This document shows, piece by piece, positions 1 through 6,408 of a stretch of DNA of 14,024 nucleotides (position 1 is its first letter; each line of letters begins with the position of its first letter). The position numbers and the translations under genes are program-made. The notes under the pieces were generated by a model. It saw nothing but the letters and a program-made list of their open reading frames with translations, did not search any database and was not told the DNA's origin. This DNA is from Desulfobacterales bacterium (GTDB taxonomy: Bacteria; Desulfobacterota; Desulfobacteria; Desulfobacterales; C00003060), in assembly GCA_030629475.1 (NCBI GenBank), contig DAOVOU010000016.1, positions 1-14,024 of the forward strand. Reading direction: 5' to 3'.

Positions 1-21
1 TGTACAGTAGCTAAATAGGTT

Positions 22-280
22 TGGCCGGTTTAGCCCGTTTAGCCGGTTTGGCCGGTTGATCTGGTGCCAATTCGTTATTTGTAAATTGTTATTGGTTTTG
101 GTTTTGGTTTTGCGATTCACGATTTAGCGCAGGGTTGCGCCTCACGGCTTGAAAACATTACACTCCGTGTCCTGTTAACGGGCTAAACCGACTAAACAGG
201 CCAAACGGACTCAACGGGCCTAACCGGCTAAACGGGCTAAACGGACTCAACGGGCCTAACGGGCTCAACGGGCTCAACGG
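22..280. repeat. Inverted 9-bp tandem arrays in the purB leader
   Basis: Bases 22-57 are four 9-bp units ending in GTT (TGGCCGGTT, TAGCCCGTT, TAGCCGGTT, TGGCCGGTT). Bases 177-275 are eleven 9-bp units beginning with AAC (for example AACGGGCTA, AACGGACTC, AACGGGCCT), with a partial unit AACGG to 280. The two arms are reverse complements in type: 28-47 and 223-242 are perfect 20-bp inverted copies. The 119 bases between them contain a GGTTTT run and no recognisable gene. The right arm stops six bases before the purB ATG. Unit phase is strict, with no indels in the 99-bp arm. The function is unknown. Confidence 0.9.
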
Positions 281-286
281 AATAAA

Positions 287-1579
287 ATGATCAAACGATA
301 TACACGTGAGGCCATGGGGCGCATATGGACGGAGGAAAACAAATTCCGGACGTGGCTTCAGGTGGAGATTTTGGTCTGTGACGCCCTGGCAAAAACCGGC
401 GAAATCCCCAGGAGGGCAGCACAAAACATCCGCAAGAAAGCGCATTTTTCCATTGAAAGGATCGAGGCCATTGAGGCCGAAACCAAGCACGATGTGATCG
501 CCTTTTTGACCAATGTGGCAGAGACCGTTGGCCCGGATGCACGGTATATACACTTAGGCCTCACGTCTTCGGATATTCTGGATACGGCTATGGCAGTCAG
601 GCTGCGCCAGGCATCCAAGATCATCTTGAAAGATTGTGACCGTTTGCTGGCCACCTTGAAGAAAAAGGCCATCGTTCACAAAGACACCGTTATGGTGGGC
701 CGGTCTCATGGCATCCACGCCGAACCGATCACCTTTGGTCTCAAGCTGGCCCTGTGGTACGATGAGATGCGCCGAAACCGCAGGCGAATGGAACAGGCGA
801 TGGAAACCGTCAGCGTGGGTAAAATCTCAGGAGCCGTTGGCACCTTTGCCAACACCTCGCCAAAAGTGGAAGCTTACGTGTGTCGAAAACTGGGGCTCAA
901 GGCTGCTCCTGTCTCCACACAGATCATCCAGCGAGATCGTTATGCCGAGTATTTTGTCACGTTGGCCATCATCGCCTCGACCATGGAGAAAATGGCAGTG
1001 GAAATTCGGCACCTTCAAAGGACAGAAGTCCTGGAAGCAGAGGAATTTTTTTCAAAAGGGCAAAAAGGCTCTTCTGCCATGCCACACAAACGCAACCCGG
1101 TCTCATCAGAAAATCTTTCCGGCCTGGCAAGGCTGGTGCGCTCCAATGCGTCTGCCGCATTGAATAACGTGGCCCTTTGGCATGAGCGAGACATCAGCCA
1201 TTCTTCTGTGGAAAGGGTAATCATCCCTGACAGCACTATTCTGGTTGACTACATGCTGAGCCGCATGACAGAAATCATACGCAACCTGGTTGTCTACCCC
1301 AAGCGCATGCAGCAAAACCTGGAACTCACCCGAGGGCTTATTTTTTCTCAGCAGATACTCCTTGCCTTAGCCAGGCAAGGTGTAAGCCGGCAAGCAGCGT
1401 ATAACATGGTTCAAAAACATGCCATGCAAGCGTGGAAGAAAAAAAAGGACTTTAAAGAACTTGTCGTTAATGATTCGGATATTCGAAATTACTTGAAACC
1501 CCAGGATATTGAAACACTCTTTGATGTAAAGGCCCAGCTAAGGTATGTGAACACCATCTTTGCCCGCGTTTTTGAATGA
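287..1579 (+). CDS. purB: Adenylosuccinate lyase
   Basis: Cytosolic enzyme acting twice in purine synthesis: it releases fumarate from SAICAR and from adenylosuccinate. The protein has 430 residues, the usual length of the Bacillus/Thermotoga-type PurB (about 431). It opens with a typical MIKRYTRE...IWTEENKF start. Family residues sit at the B. subtilis numbering: His68 in TKHDV, His141 in GRSHGIHAEP, and the fumarase/lyase signature GSSAMPHKRNP at 261-271 with the mobile catalytic serine. The ATG at 287 is chosen because it starts the conserved N-terminus. Only a weak GGA lies upstream, because the 9-bp array runs almost to the start. No other pur genes are nearby, and no terminator is visible after the stop. 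Confidence 0.97.
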   Translation: MIKRYTREAMGRIWTEENKFRTWLQVEILVCDALAKTGEIPRRAAQNIRKKAHFSIERIEAIEAETKHDVIAFLTNVAETVGPDARYIHLGLTSSDILDTAMAVRLRQASKIILKDCDRLLATLKKKAIVHKDTVMVGRSHGIHAEPITFGLKLALWYDEMRRNRRRMEQAMETVSVGKISGAVGTFANTSPKVEAYVCRKLGLKAAPVSTQIIQRDRYAEYFVTLAIIASTMEKMAVEIRHLQRTEVLEAEEFFSKGQKGSSAMPHKRNPVSSENLSGLARLVRSNASAALNNVALWHERDISHSSVERVIIPDSTILVDYMLSRMTEIIRNLVVYPKRMQQNLELTRGLIFSQQILLALARQGVSRQAAYNMVQKHAMQAWKKKKDFKELVVNDSDIRNYLKPQDIETLFDVKAQLRYVNTIFARVFE

Positions 1580-1674
1580 ACCTGGCCATATATATAGCTC
1601 AAAGGTGAAAGAAAGATCGATGATCGGAAATTGTGAATCTTTCGATTGATGACTTATGATTCGCTTAATAGGGA

Positions 1675-1705
1675 TAGACTTTTGTTAATTTTGAGAATCT
1701 ATAAT
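1675..1705 (+). promoter_or_regulatory. Candidate sigma-70 promoter for yajC-secD-secF
   Basis: A perfect -10 hexamer TATAAT lies at 1700-1705 in an AT-rich stretch. A 4/6 match to the -35 box, TAGACT, lies at 1675-1680 with a long 19-bp spacer. It sits about 375 bases upstream of the yajC start and before the heptamer arrays. The -10 is convincing; the -35 is weak. Confidence 0.4.
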
Positions 1706-1723
1706 AAAGATATATATATTCCT

Positions 1724-1922
1724 CAGGTGTCAGGTGTCAGGTGTCAGGTGTCAGGTGTCAGGGGAGAACGCAGTGACAACGAGGAACCCCTCCCTCAAGG
1801 CTGGCCCATACCCGAGGATTGAGGTGTCAGGTTTCAGGTGTCAGGTTTACGCTCTGCGGGCGTGTTTAAGGTCTTGCGCGATTTTTCCCTGACACCTGAA
1901 CACTGACACCTGAAACCTGAAA
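1724..1922. repeat. Heptamer CAGGTGT arrays in opposite orientation
   Basis: Five perfect contiguous copies of CAGGTGT fill 1724-1758. A degenerate second patch (CAGGTGT/CAGGTTT) lies at about 1822-1849. The reverse-complement form (CCTGACACCTGAA, TGACACCTGAAACCTGAA) occupies 1888-1922. The bases between the arms encode nothing recognisable. This array and the hairpin at 2003-2033 are the main content of the 500-base purB-yajC gap. Confidence 0.9.
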
Positions 1923-2002
1923 TGAAACCAAAACGGAATAAAGATTTAGGTCCATATAAGAATTAATCTAAGTACGAATTTATTAAGCGAACGATGAGTG
2001 AT

Positions 2003-2033
2003 GATTGATGATTGAAAAAGACAATCATCAATC
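2003..2033 (+). repeat. Perfect 12-bp stem-loop before yajC, followed by ACAATCG heptamers
   Basis: GATTGATGATTG (2003-2014) and CAATCATCAATC (2022-2033) are exact reverse complements around a 7-nt loop AAAAAGA. Further ACAATCG-type heptamers continue to 2060, just before the yajC SD sequence at 2065-2070. There is no T-tract, so it is not a canonical terminator. It could form in the yajC leader RNA. Confidence 0.8.
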
Positions 2034-2079
2034 GACAATCGACAATCGACAATCATCAATAACAAAGGAGGTATTTATC

Positions 2080-2406
2080 TTGATCGACATTGTTTATGCT
2101 ATGGGCACGGGAGGGGGCACATCCGGAGAGGGTGGCGGATTCGGGGCTTTCGCCCCACTGATCCTGATGTTTGTCATATTCTATTTCCTTTTGATACGAC
2201 CCCAGCAAAAGAAACAGAAACAGCATCGCCAGATGCTCGGCAGCATCAAAAAGGGCGATCGCGTGATCACAAGTGGCGGTCTATATGGACGGATCACGGG
2301 GCTCACCGACACGGTTGTGACGCTTGAGATTTCAGAAAAGGTGCGTGTAAAGGTAGGACGGAGCAACATCGCAGGGTTGGCGCAAAGCGAAAATCCCAAG
2401 GAGTAA
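2080..2406 (+). CDS. yajC: Sec translocase accessory subunit YajC
   Basis: Small single-span inner-membrane protein that associates with SecDF and SecYEG. The TTG start at 2080 is preferred over an in-frame ATG at 2005. A strong SD (AAGGAGG, 2065-2071) lies eight bases upstream of TTG, while the codons before it come from the ACAATCG repeat. This gives 108 residues, a normal YajC length. A Gly-rich N-terminus is followed by a hydrophobic span (about residues 22-39, LILMFVIFYFLLIRPQQ), then the basic QQKKQKQH stretch and the small cytoplasmic domain with GDRVITSGGLYG. The secD SD overlaps its 3' end, so the two are co-translated. This yajC-secD order is the common bacterial arrangement. Confidence 0.95.
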   Translation: MIDIVYAMGTGGGTSGEGGGFGAFAPLILMFVIFYFLLIRPQQKKQKQHRQMLGSIKKGDRVITSGGLYGRITGLTDTVVTLEISEKVRVKVGRSNIAGLAQSENPKE

Positions 2407-2410
2407 CGAA

Positions 2411-4015
2411 TTGAGGCAACTTAAGTGGAAGCTGTTTCTCGTTGTCGCGCTCGTGGTACTGGCATTGGTGTATGTTGTGCCGTCGGTCTGCTCCAGCCTC
2501 CCTAACTGGTGGAGGACTCTGGGTATCCTTCCCACCGAAAAGATTCATCTGGGGCTCGATCTTCAGGGGGGCATGCACCTTGTCCTGGAAGTTCAAACCC
2601 AAAAAGCAGTTGAAAACAGAATAGAGCGCACCGTTCAAGAGCTCCGGGATGCCATGAAAAAGGCTGGCGTTCGATATGGGGACCTTGACCGGGTCAAAGA
2701 GATTCAAATATCGGTCCGCATACTGAACGAGCAAAACATCGAGGCTTTTGACAAGATGCTTGACAAGGAATTCGCGTGGCTGCGGCTCGTATCCAAAACC
2801 CCTGAGGATGAAGGTGTTGTTGTCCGGCTCGATCTACCTGATCAGGAAGTCAAGTATATAAAAGAGATGGCCTCTAAACAGGCCATGGAAACCATCCGAA
2901 ACCGCATTGACCAGTTTGGCGTCAGCGAACCCGACATACGTCGCCAGGGGGAAAACCGCATCCTGGTCCAGCTCCCGGGCATCAAGGACCCTCAAAGGGC
3001 CATCAACCTGATCGGACAGACAGCCCTCCTGGAATTCAAGCTGGTGGATGAGGACCATGATGTTCAGGAGGCTCTGAAAGGGAAAATCCCGCCAGGTGAT
3101 GAGATCCTTTATCAAATCAGCGAAGACAAGGTCACAAGGCGTACCACAAAGACCCCGTTTTTGATCCAAAAACGAACCTGTCTCACCGGCGAGTACTTGA
3201 CGGATGCCAGGGTTCAAATCGACTCCCAATTTGGTGAACCCTATGTTTCCATGGACTTTGACAAAAAGGGGGCCCGGCTCTTTGAACGGATTACTGAAGC
3301 TAACGTGAAAAAACGCCTTGCCATCGTGCTGGACGGCCGCATCTACTCAGCCCCTGTCATCCAGGAAAAGATCAGCGGAGGCGAAGCGCGTATTACTGGC
3401 AATTTCACCACCGAAGAGGCCAGGGACCTGGCCATCGTGCTGCGGGCCGGTGCCCTGCCTGCCCCGGTCGAGATTCTTGAAGAACGCACTGTTGGGCCTT
3501 CCCTGGGCCGGGATTCGATCGAAAAAGGGCTCCTTTCCATGTGGGTCGGCGGCATCCTTGTGGTTCTGTTCATAGTAATCTATTATAAAGGGGCCGGTAT
3601 CATCGCAGATACAGCCCTTTTTCTGAACATCATTTTGATTGCAGCCGGTCTGGCTTTCTTTCAGGCAACGTTCACGCTGCCGGGCATGGCGGGAGTCATC
3701 CTCACCATTGGTATGGCTGTGGATGCCAATGTCATCATCTTTGAACGTATTCGGGAGGAGGTTCGGCTGGGCAAGACCCCCAGAGCTGCCGTGGATGCCG
3801 GCTACGCCAGAGCTACAATGACTATCCTGGACGCCAATGTAACCACCCTCATTGCAGCCCTGGTCCTCTTTCAATTTGGAACAGGACCAATAAAGGGCTT
3901 TGCCGTCACCCTCAGTATTGGCATCCTGGCCAGCCTCTTTACGGCTATTGTGGTTACAAGATTGATCTTTGACTATCTGATTTTTCAGCGACGCATAAGT
4001 CGTCTGAGTATTTGA
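2411..4015 (+). CDS. secD: Protein translocase subunit SecD
   Basis: Inner-membrane RND-family subunit that uses the proton gradient to pull secreted proteins through SecYEG. The protein has 534 residues. It starts at TTG 2411 with AAGGAG at 2398-2403 overlapping the yajC stop; the gap to yajC is 4 bases. TM1 is at about residues 7-24, followed by the D1 motif LGLDLQGG (47-54). A large periplasmic P1 region contains the GRIYSAPVI and SGGEARITG motifs (about 309-330). Five membrane spans lie in the C-terminal third, with the MAVDANVIIFERIREE signature at 435-450. Length and motifs are ordinary. Unusually, secF does not follow directly but comes after a 120-base repeat array. Confidence 0.97.
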   Translation: MRQLKWKLFLVVALVVLALVYVVPSVCSSLPNWWRTLGILPTEKIHLGLDLQGGMHLVLEVQTQKAVENRIERTVQELRDAMKKAGVRYGDLDRVKEIQISVRILNEQNIEAFDKMLDKEFAWLRLVSKTPEDEGVVVRLDLPDQEVKYIKEMASKQAMETIRNRIDQFGVSEPDIRRQGENRILVQLPGIKDPQRAINLIGQTALLEFKLVDEDHDVQEALKGKIPPGDEILYQISEDKVTRRTTKTPFLIQKRTCLTGEYLTDARVQIDSQFGEPYVSMDFDKKGARLFERITEANVKKRLAIVLDGRIYSAPVIQEKISGGEARITGNFTTEEARDLAIVLRAGALPAPVEILEERTVGPSLGRDSIEKGLLSMWVGGILVVLFIVIYYKGAGIIADTALFLNIILIAAGLAFFQATFTLPGMAGVILTIGMAVDANVIIFERIREEVRLGKTPRAAVDAGYARATMTILDANVTTLIAALVLFQFGTGPIKGFAVTLSIGILASLFTAIVVTRLIFDYLIFQRRISRLSI

Positions 4016-4135
4016 GTTCTTCTGTTTGTTGTGTTTATTGTGTTTGTTGTGTCAAAAACCCCATAAACTCAATGAATCCAATGAACTCAATAAACCCCAT
4101 GAACTCAACAAACTCAACAAACCCCATAAACCCAT
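4010..4135. repeat. 9-bp array filling the secD-secF gap
   Basis: GTT-ending units (for example TGTTGTGTT, TATTGTGTT) lie at 4010-4053. AAC-type units in exact 9-bp phase follow from 4057: AACCCCATA, AACTCAATG, AATCCAATG, AACTCAATA, AACCCCATG, AACTCAACA twice, AACCCCATA, then a partial AACCC. The array ends two bases before the secF ATG and overlaps the last codons of secD at its left edge. Bases 4102-4135 contain no G, so there is no SD sequence. Confidence 0.92.
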
Positions 4136-5206
4136 ATGCAATTCATCAAACCTGACATAAACATTGATTTTATAGGAAAAAGAAAAATCGCCTTTGTAGG
4201 ATCCCTGATCCTGATCGCCATCAGCATTATCTCGCTGACAATAAAAGGGGGGCCAAGATACGGGATCGATTTCGCTGGCGGGACCGTGGTTCAGGTCAAG
4301 TTCTCAGAAGAAATTGAGCCCCAGGCCGTCAGGAACGCTCTCGGATCTATGGATCTCGGTATCACTTCGATTCAGGGGTTTGGAAAAAAGAAAGAGCATG
4401 AATTCTTGATCAGGGCAGCTAAATCGACCGAGGCACTGGAGAGTCTTGCCTCTGGGGTCAAACAGACGCTTGAGTCTGCATATCCCCAAAACAAGGCGGA
4501 AGTGCGTCGTGTGGAGATGGTGGGCCCTCAGGTGGGAAAAGACCTTAGGGAAAAGGCCCTTTTAGCCATGTTTTCTGCCCTTCTCTTTATTGTGGTTTAC
4601 ATCTCAGGTCGGTTTGAACTCAAATGGATGGTGAGCATCATCATGGCTTCGTGCCTGTTTCTAGCCCTTTTCGTATTTACCAGATTTGGTGTGAGCATCC
4701 CGTTTCTGATTCTGATCGCAGTACTGGTCACCCTAACACTCAGTTTCTATTTGAAGCTGAGATTCGCTATGGGGGCTATTGTGGCCTTGATACACGATGT
4801 CGTTATTACTGTCGGGGTCTTCTCCCTTACTAACAAAGAATTTACACTTCCGATTATTGCAGCCCTTTTAACCATCATAGGCTATTCCCTGAATGACACG
4901 ATCATTGTGTTTGACCGTATCCGAGAAAACTCCCGCAAATATCACCGGCAACCTTATGAACTGATCATAAACCGCAGCATCAACGAAACTCTGAGCCGCA
5001 CCCTTCTCACATCCTTGACCACCCTGGCGGTGATCGTAGCTCTATTTATACTCGGAGGAGGCATCATCCACGATTTCGCCTTTGCCCTGATTATTGGCGT
5101 TATCGTAGGGACCTATTCGTCGGTTTACGTAGCAAGCCCTGTTCTGATTATCTGGCAGCAAGCCATGAAAAAACCCATAGGCAAAACTAGGACAAGACGG
5201 CGGTGA
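4136..5206 (+). CDS. secF: Protein translocase subunit SecF, with an extra membrane-spanning insert
   Basis: Partner of SecD in the proton-driven SecDF motor of the inner membrane. TM1 is at about residues 19-36 and is followed by the SecF signature YGIDFAGGT (42-50). The C-terminal half has IGYSLNDTIIVFDRIREN (248-265), the standard SecF motif. The protein has 356 residues, longer than a typical SecF of about 300-320. The excess lies between the second span (YISGRFELKW, ending about 164) and the next (FAMGAIVALIHDV, from 210). About 45 residues there carry two additional hydrophobic stretches (about 166-183 and 188-206). The ATG at 4136 has no SD; the 9-bp array runs up to it. The C-terminus is basic (KTRTRRR). 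Confidence 0.95.
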   Translation: MQFIKPDINIDFIGKRKIAFVGSLILIAISIISLTIKGGPRYGIDFAGGTVVQVKFSEEIEPQAVRNALGSMDLGITSIQGFGKKKEHEFLIRAAKSTEALESLASGVKQTLESAYPQNKAEVRRVEMVGPQVGKDLREKALLAMFSALLFIVVYISGRFELKWMVSIIMASCLFLALFVFTRFGVSIPFLILIAVLVTLTLSFYLKLRFAMGAIVALIHDVVITVGVFSLTNKEFTLPIIAALLTIIGYSLNDTIIVFDRIRENSRKYHRQPYELIINRSINETLSRTLLTSLTTLAVIVALFILGGGIIHDFAFALIIGVIVGTYSSVYVASPVLIIWQQAMKKPIGKTRTRRR

Positions 5207-5214
5207 CCAAAGAA

Positions 5215-5314
5215 GTGCCTAAAATTCGAAGTGCCTAAAATGCCTAAAGTTAAGTATGAAGACAACATTCCAAGACTTTAGCTCACTTTAGGCACTTTAG
5301 TTCACTTTAGCTCA
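5215..5314. repeat. CTAAAG-family inverted array upstream of the cpoB-like gene
   Basis: The left arm has GTGCCTAAAA at 5215-5224 and 5231-5240, then TGCCTAAAG at 5241-5249. The right arm is CTTTAGCTCA, CTTTAGGCA, CTTTAGTTCA, CTTTAGCTCA in tandem at 5276-5314. Units alternate between 9 and 10 bp. The same family recurs at 10476-10720 and 11390-11427. Left-arm sequence CCTAAAGTTAAG is shared with 10578-10589. Confidence 0.88.
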
Positions 5315-5326
5315 CTTTCATTTTTC

Positions 5327-6202
5327 ATGACTAAGCAACTAATTCCTAAATCCGCAATCCCTGGCCCAGACCTGCTTTCCGGGCGAAACGGTTTGCAGCG
5401 CTGGTGTCGCGCCAGGGCGGGCCGCATTCCGCATTCCGCATTCCCATGCCTTTCTGTCGCCATGCTTCTTCTGGTCGGATTATCGGCCTGTGCTTCAGTC
5501 ATAAAGCCCGAAGAAGACCCCCAGATCACGGTACTCCAACAGGAATTGAACAGGATTGAAAAATTGGATTCTGCCACCAGAAAAAAGGTAGAAGATATCC
5601 ATAACCTTGTCTTAGCGCTCCAGGCCAAAGTCGATACCCTTCAAGAAAACCTTGACGAGTTGATTGGCCGACCCCTGCCCCAATTTCCGGTCACCGTGCT
5701 CCCCCCAAAGGCTCCAGACGCTCCAACACCCAGGGGAGACGTCGAGACTCCAGAGACCAAGGTCGAGGTTGGGCCAGTGCCCGTATTTACAAAGCTATCC
5801 CCTGAGCGTCAATATGAGAAGGCATATGAAGCCTATGCCAAACACCATTTTGATGAAGCTATGGCCCTGTTTAAGAAGTTCTTGCAGCGCTATCCCAAAC
5901 ATGATCTTGCTGACAACGCCCAGTACTGGATAGGAGAAGCCTATTATGACATGGAGGACTACCCCAATGCGATACTTGCCTTCAAGGAGGTTGTGACACT
6001 TTATGTAGAGCGAAGCAAGGCTCCTGATGCTCTGCTCAAAATTGGCTATTCTTATGTGGCCCTTGACGATCCAGCAAACGCTCGCATCTACTTTAAGAGA
6101 GTCATAAAGAACTACCCCTTTAGCCAAGCTGAAGCCAAGGCACGGGCCAAGCTCAAAGAACTCGAAAACCTTCCCTACTTCCCTTCCACTGAAAACCCTT
6201 GA
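5327..6202 (+). CDS. cpoB: CpoB/YbgF-like outer-membrane lipoprotein with coiled coil and TPR
   Basis: Resembles the Tol-Pal-associated cell-division coordinator CpoB (YbgF). A lipobox LSAC places the lipidated cysteine at residue 55. It is followed by a coiled coil (about 66-114, QITVLQQELNRIEKL...), a Pro-rich linker (115-150) and a C-terminal TPR region (about 160-282) with YEKAYEAYAKHHFDEAMALFKKF and DNAQYWIGEAYYDMEDY patterns. E. coli CpoB is periplasmic and has no lipid anchor; anchored versions seem common in Desulfobacterota (from memory). No tolQRAB or pal is in view. The start is uncertain: ATG 5327 gives an unusually long pre-signal region encoded by a dispersed repeat, TTG 5393 would give a more normal signal peptide, and ATG 5462 leaves no charged n-region. 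None has a clear SD. Confidence 0.85.
   Translation: MTKQLIPKSAIPGPDLLSGRNGLQRWCRARAGRIPHSAFPCLSVAMLLLVGLSACASVIKPEEDPQITVLQQELNRIEKLDSATRKKVEDIHNLVLALQAKVDTLQENLDELIGRPLPQFPVTVLPPKAPDAPTPRGDVETPETKVEVGPVPVFTKLSPERQYEKAYEAYAKHHFDEAMALFKKFLQRYPKHDLADNAQYWIGEAYYDMEDYPNAILAFKEVVTLYVERSKAPDALLKIGYSYVALDDPANARIYFKRVIKNYPFSQAEAKARAKLKELENLPYFPSTENP
5359..5421 (+). repeat. Dispersed palindromic-end element, copy A (inside the cpoB-like frame)
   Basis: Begins CCCTGGCCCAGACCTG (5359-5374) and ends GTGTCGCGCCAGGGCGG (5404-5420). Both ends match copy B at 10637-10698 exactly, and copy C (minus strand, 10507-10570) closely. The termini CCCTGGC and GCCAGGG are complementary, so the unit can fold on itself. 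The middle of about 30 bases is not conserved. It encodes residues 11-32 of the long form of the lipoprotein. Confidence 0.85.
5422..5442 (+). repeat. CCGCATT heptamer repeated three times in the signal-peptide region
   Basis: Three perfect tandem copies of CCGCATT directly follow dispersed element copy A and precede the hydrophobic core of the CpoB-like signal peptide. They encode Arg-Ile-Pro-His-Ser-Ala-Phe. A 7-bp unit is not a multiple of three, so any copy-number change would shift the frame if translation starts upstream of it. Confidence 0.85.
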
Positions 6203-6246
6203 CACAGCCATCCGCTTATTCGTATAGGGGCCATGCTCCCAGAGTT

Positions 6247-6408
6247 TATTGGGTTCGTTGGGTTCGTTGAGTTCATTGGGTTAACACAACAAACTCAACA
6301 AACTCAACAAACTCAACAAACTCAACAAACTCAACAAACTCAATAAACCCAATAAACACAATAAACCCAATAAACACAACAAACACAATAAACACAACAA
6401 ACACAAAC
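6247..6408. repeat. Phase-perfect 9-bp array from dyad centre to the dprA ATG
   Basis: Left arm: four GTT-ending 9-mers (TATTGGGTT, CGTTGGGTT, CGTTGAGTT, CATTGGGTT) at 6247-6282. The orientation flips exactly at 6282/6283. The right arm is fourteen consecutive 9-mers (126 bp, 6283-6408) of the form AAC-NCA-AYA, including AACTCAACA five times, and it ends flush with the ATG at 6409. The right arm contains no G at all. Bases 6203-6246, before the array, show no gene. Confidence 0.95.

Noticed and set aside
22..280. CRISPR array
   Set aside because: Units of 9 bp are contiguous with no spacers, and no cas genes are present; the same holds for the other arrays.
158..553. Minus-strand open frame with a Pro/Leu/Ser-rich repetitive end
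   Set aside because: The repetitive end is the 9-bp array read in reverse; the rest is antisense to purB.
1682..1705. TTGTTA as the -35 box for the TATAAT at 1700
   Set aside because: The spacer would be only 12 bp; TAGACT at 1675 was preferred though weak.
2005..2079. N-terminal extension of YajC from the ATG at 2005
   Set aside because: It is encoded by the ACAATCG heptamer repeat, and a strong SD sits just before the TTG at 2080.
2303..2734. Minus-strand frame of 143 residues over yajC/secD
   Set aside because: Antisense shadow of well-supported genes, with no recognisable domain.
3347..3874. Minus-strand frame of 175 residues over secD
   Set aside because: Antisense shadow of secD, with low-complexity composition and no SD.
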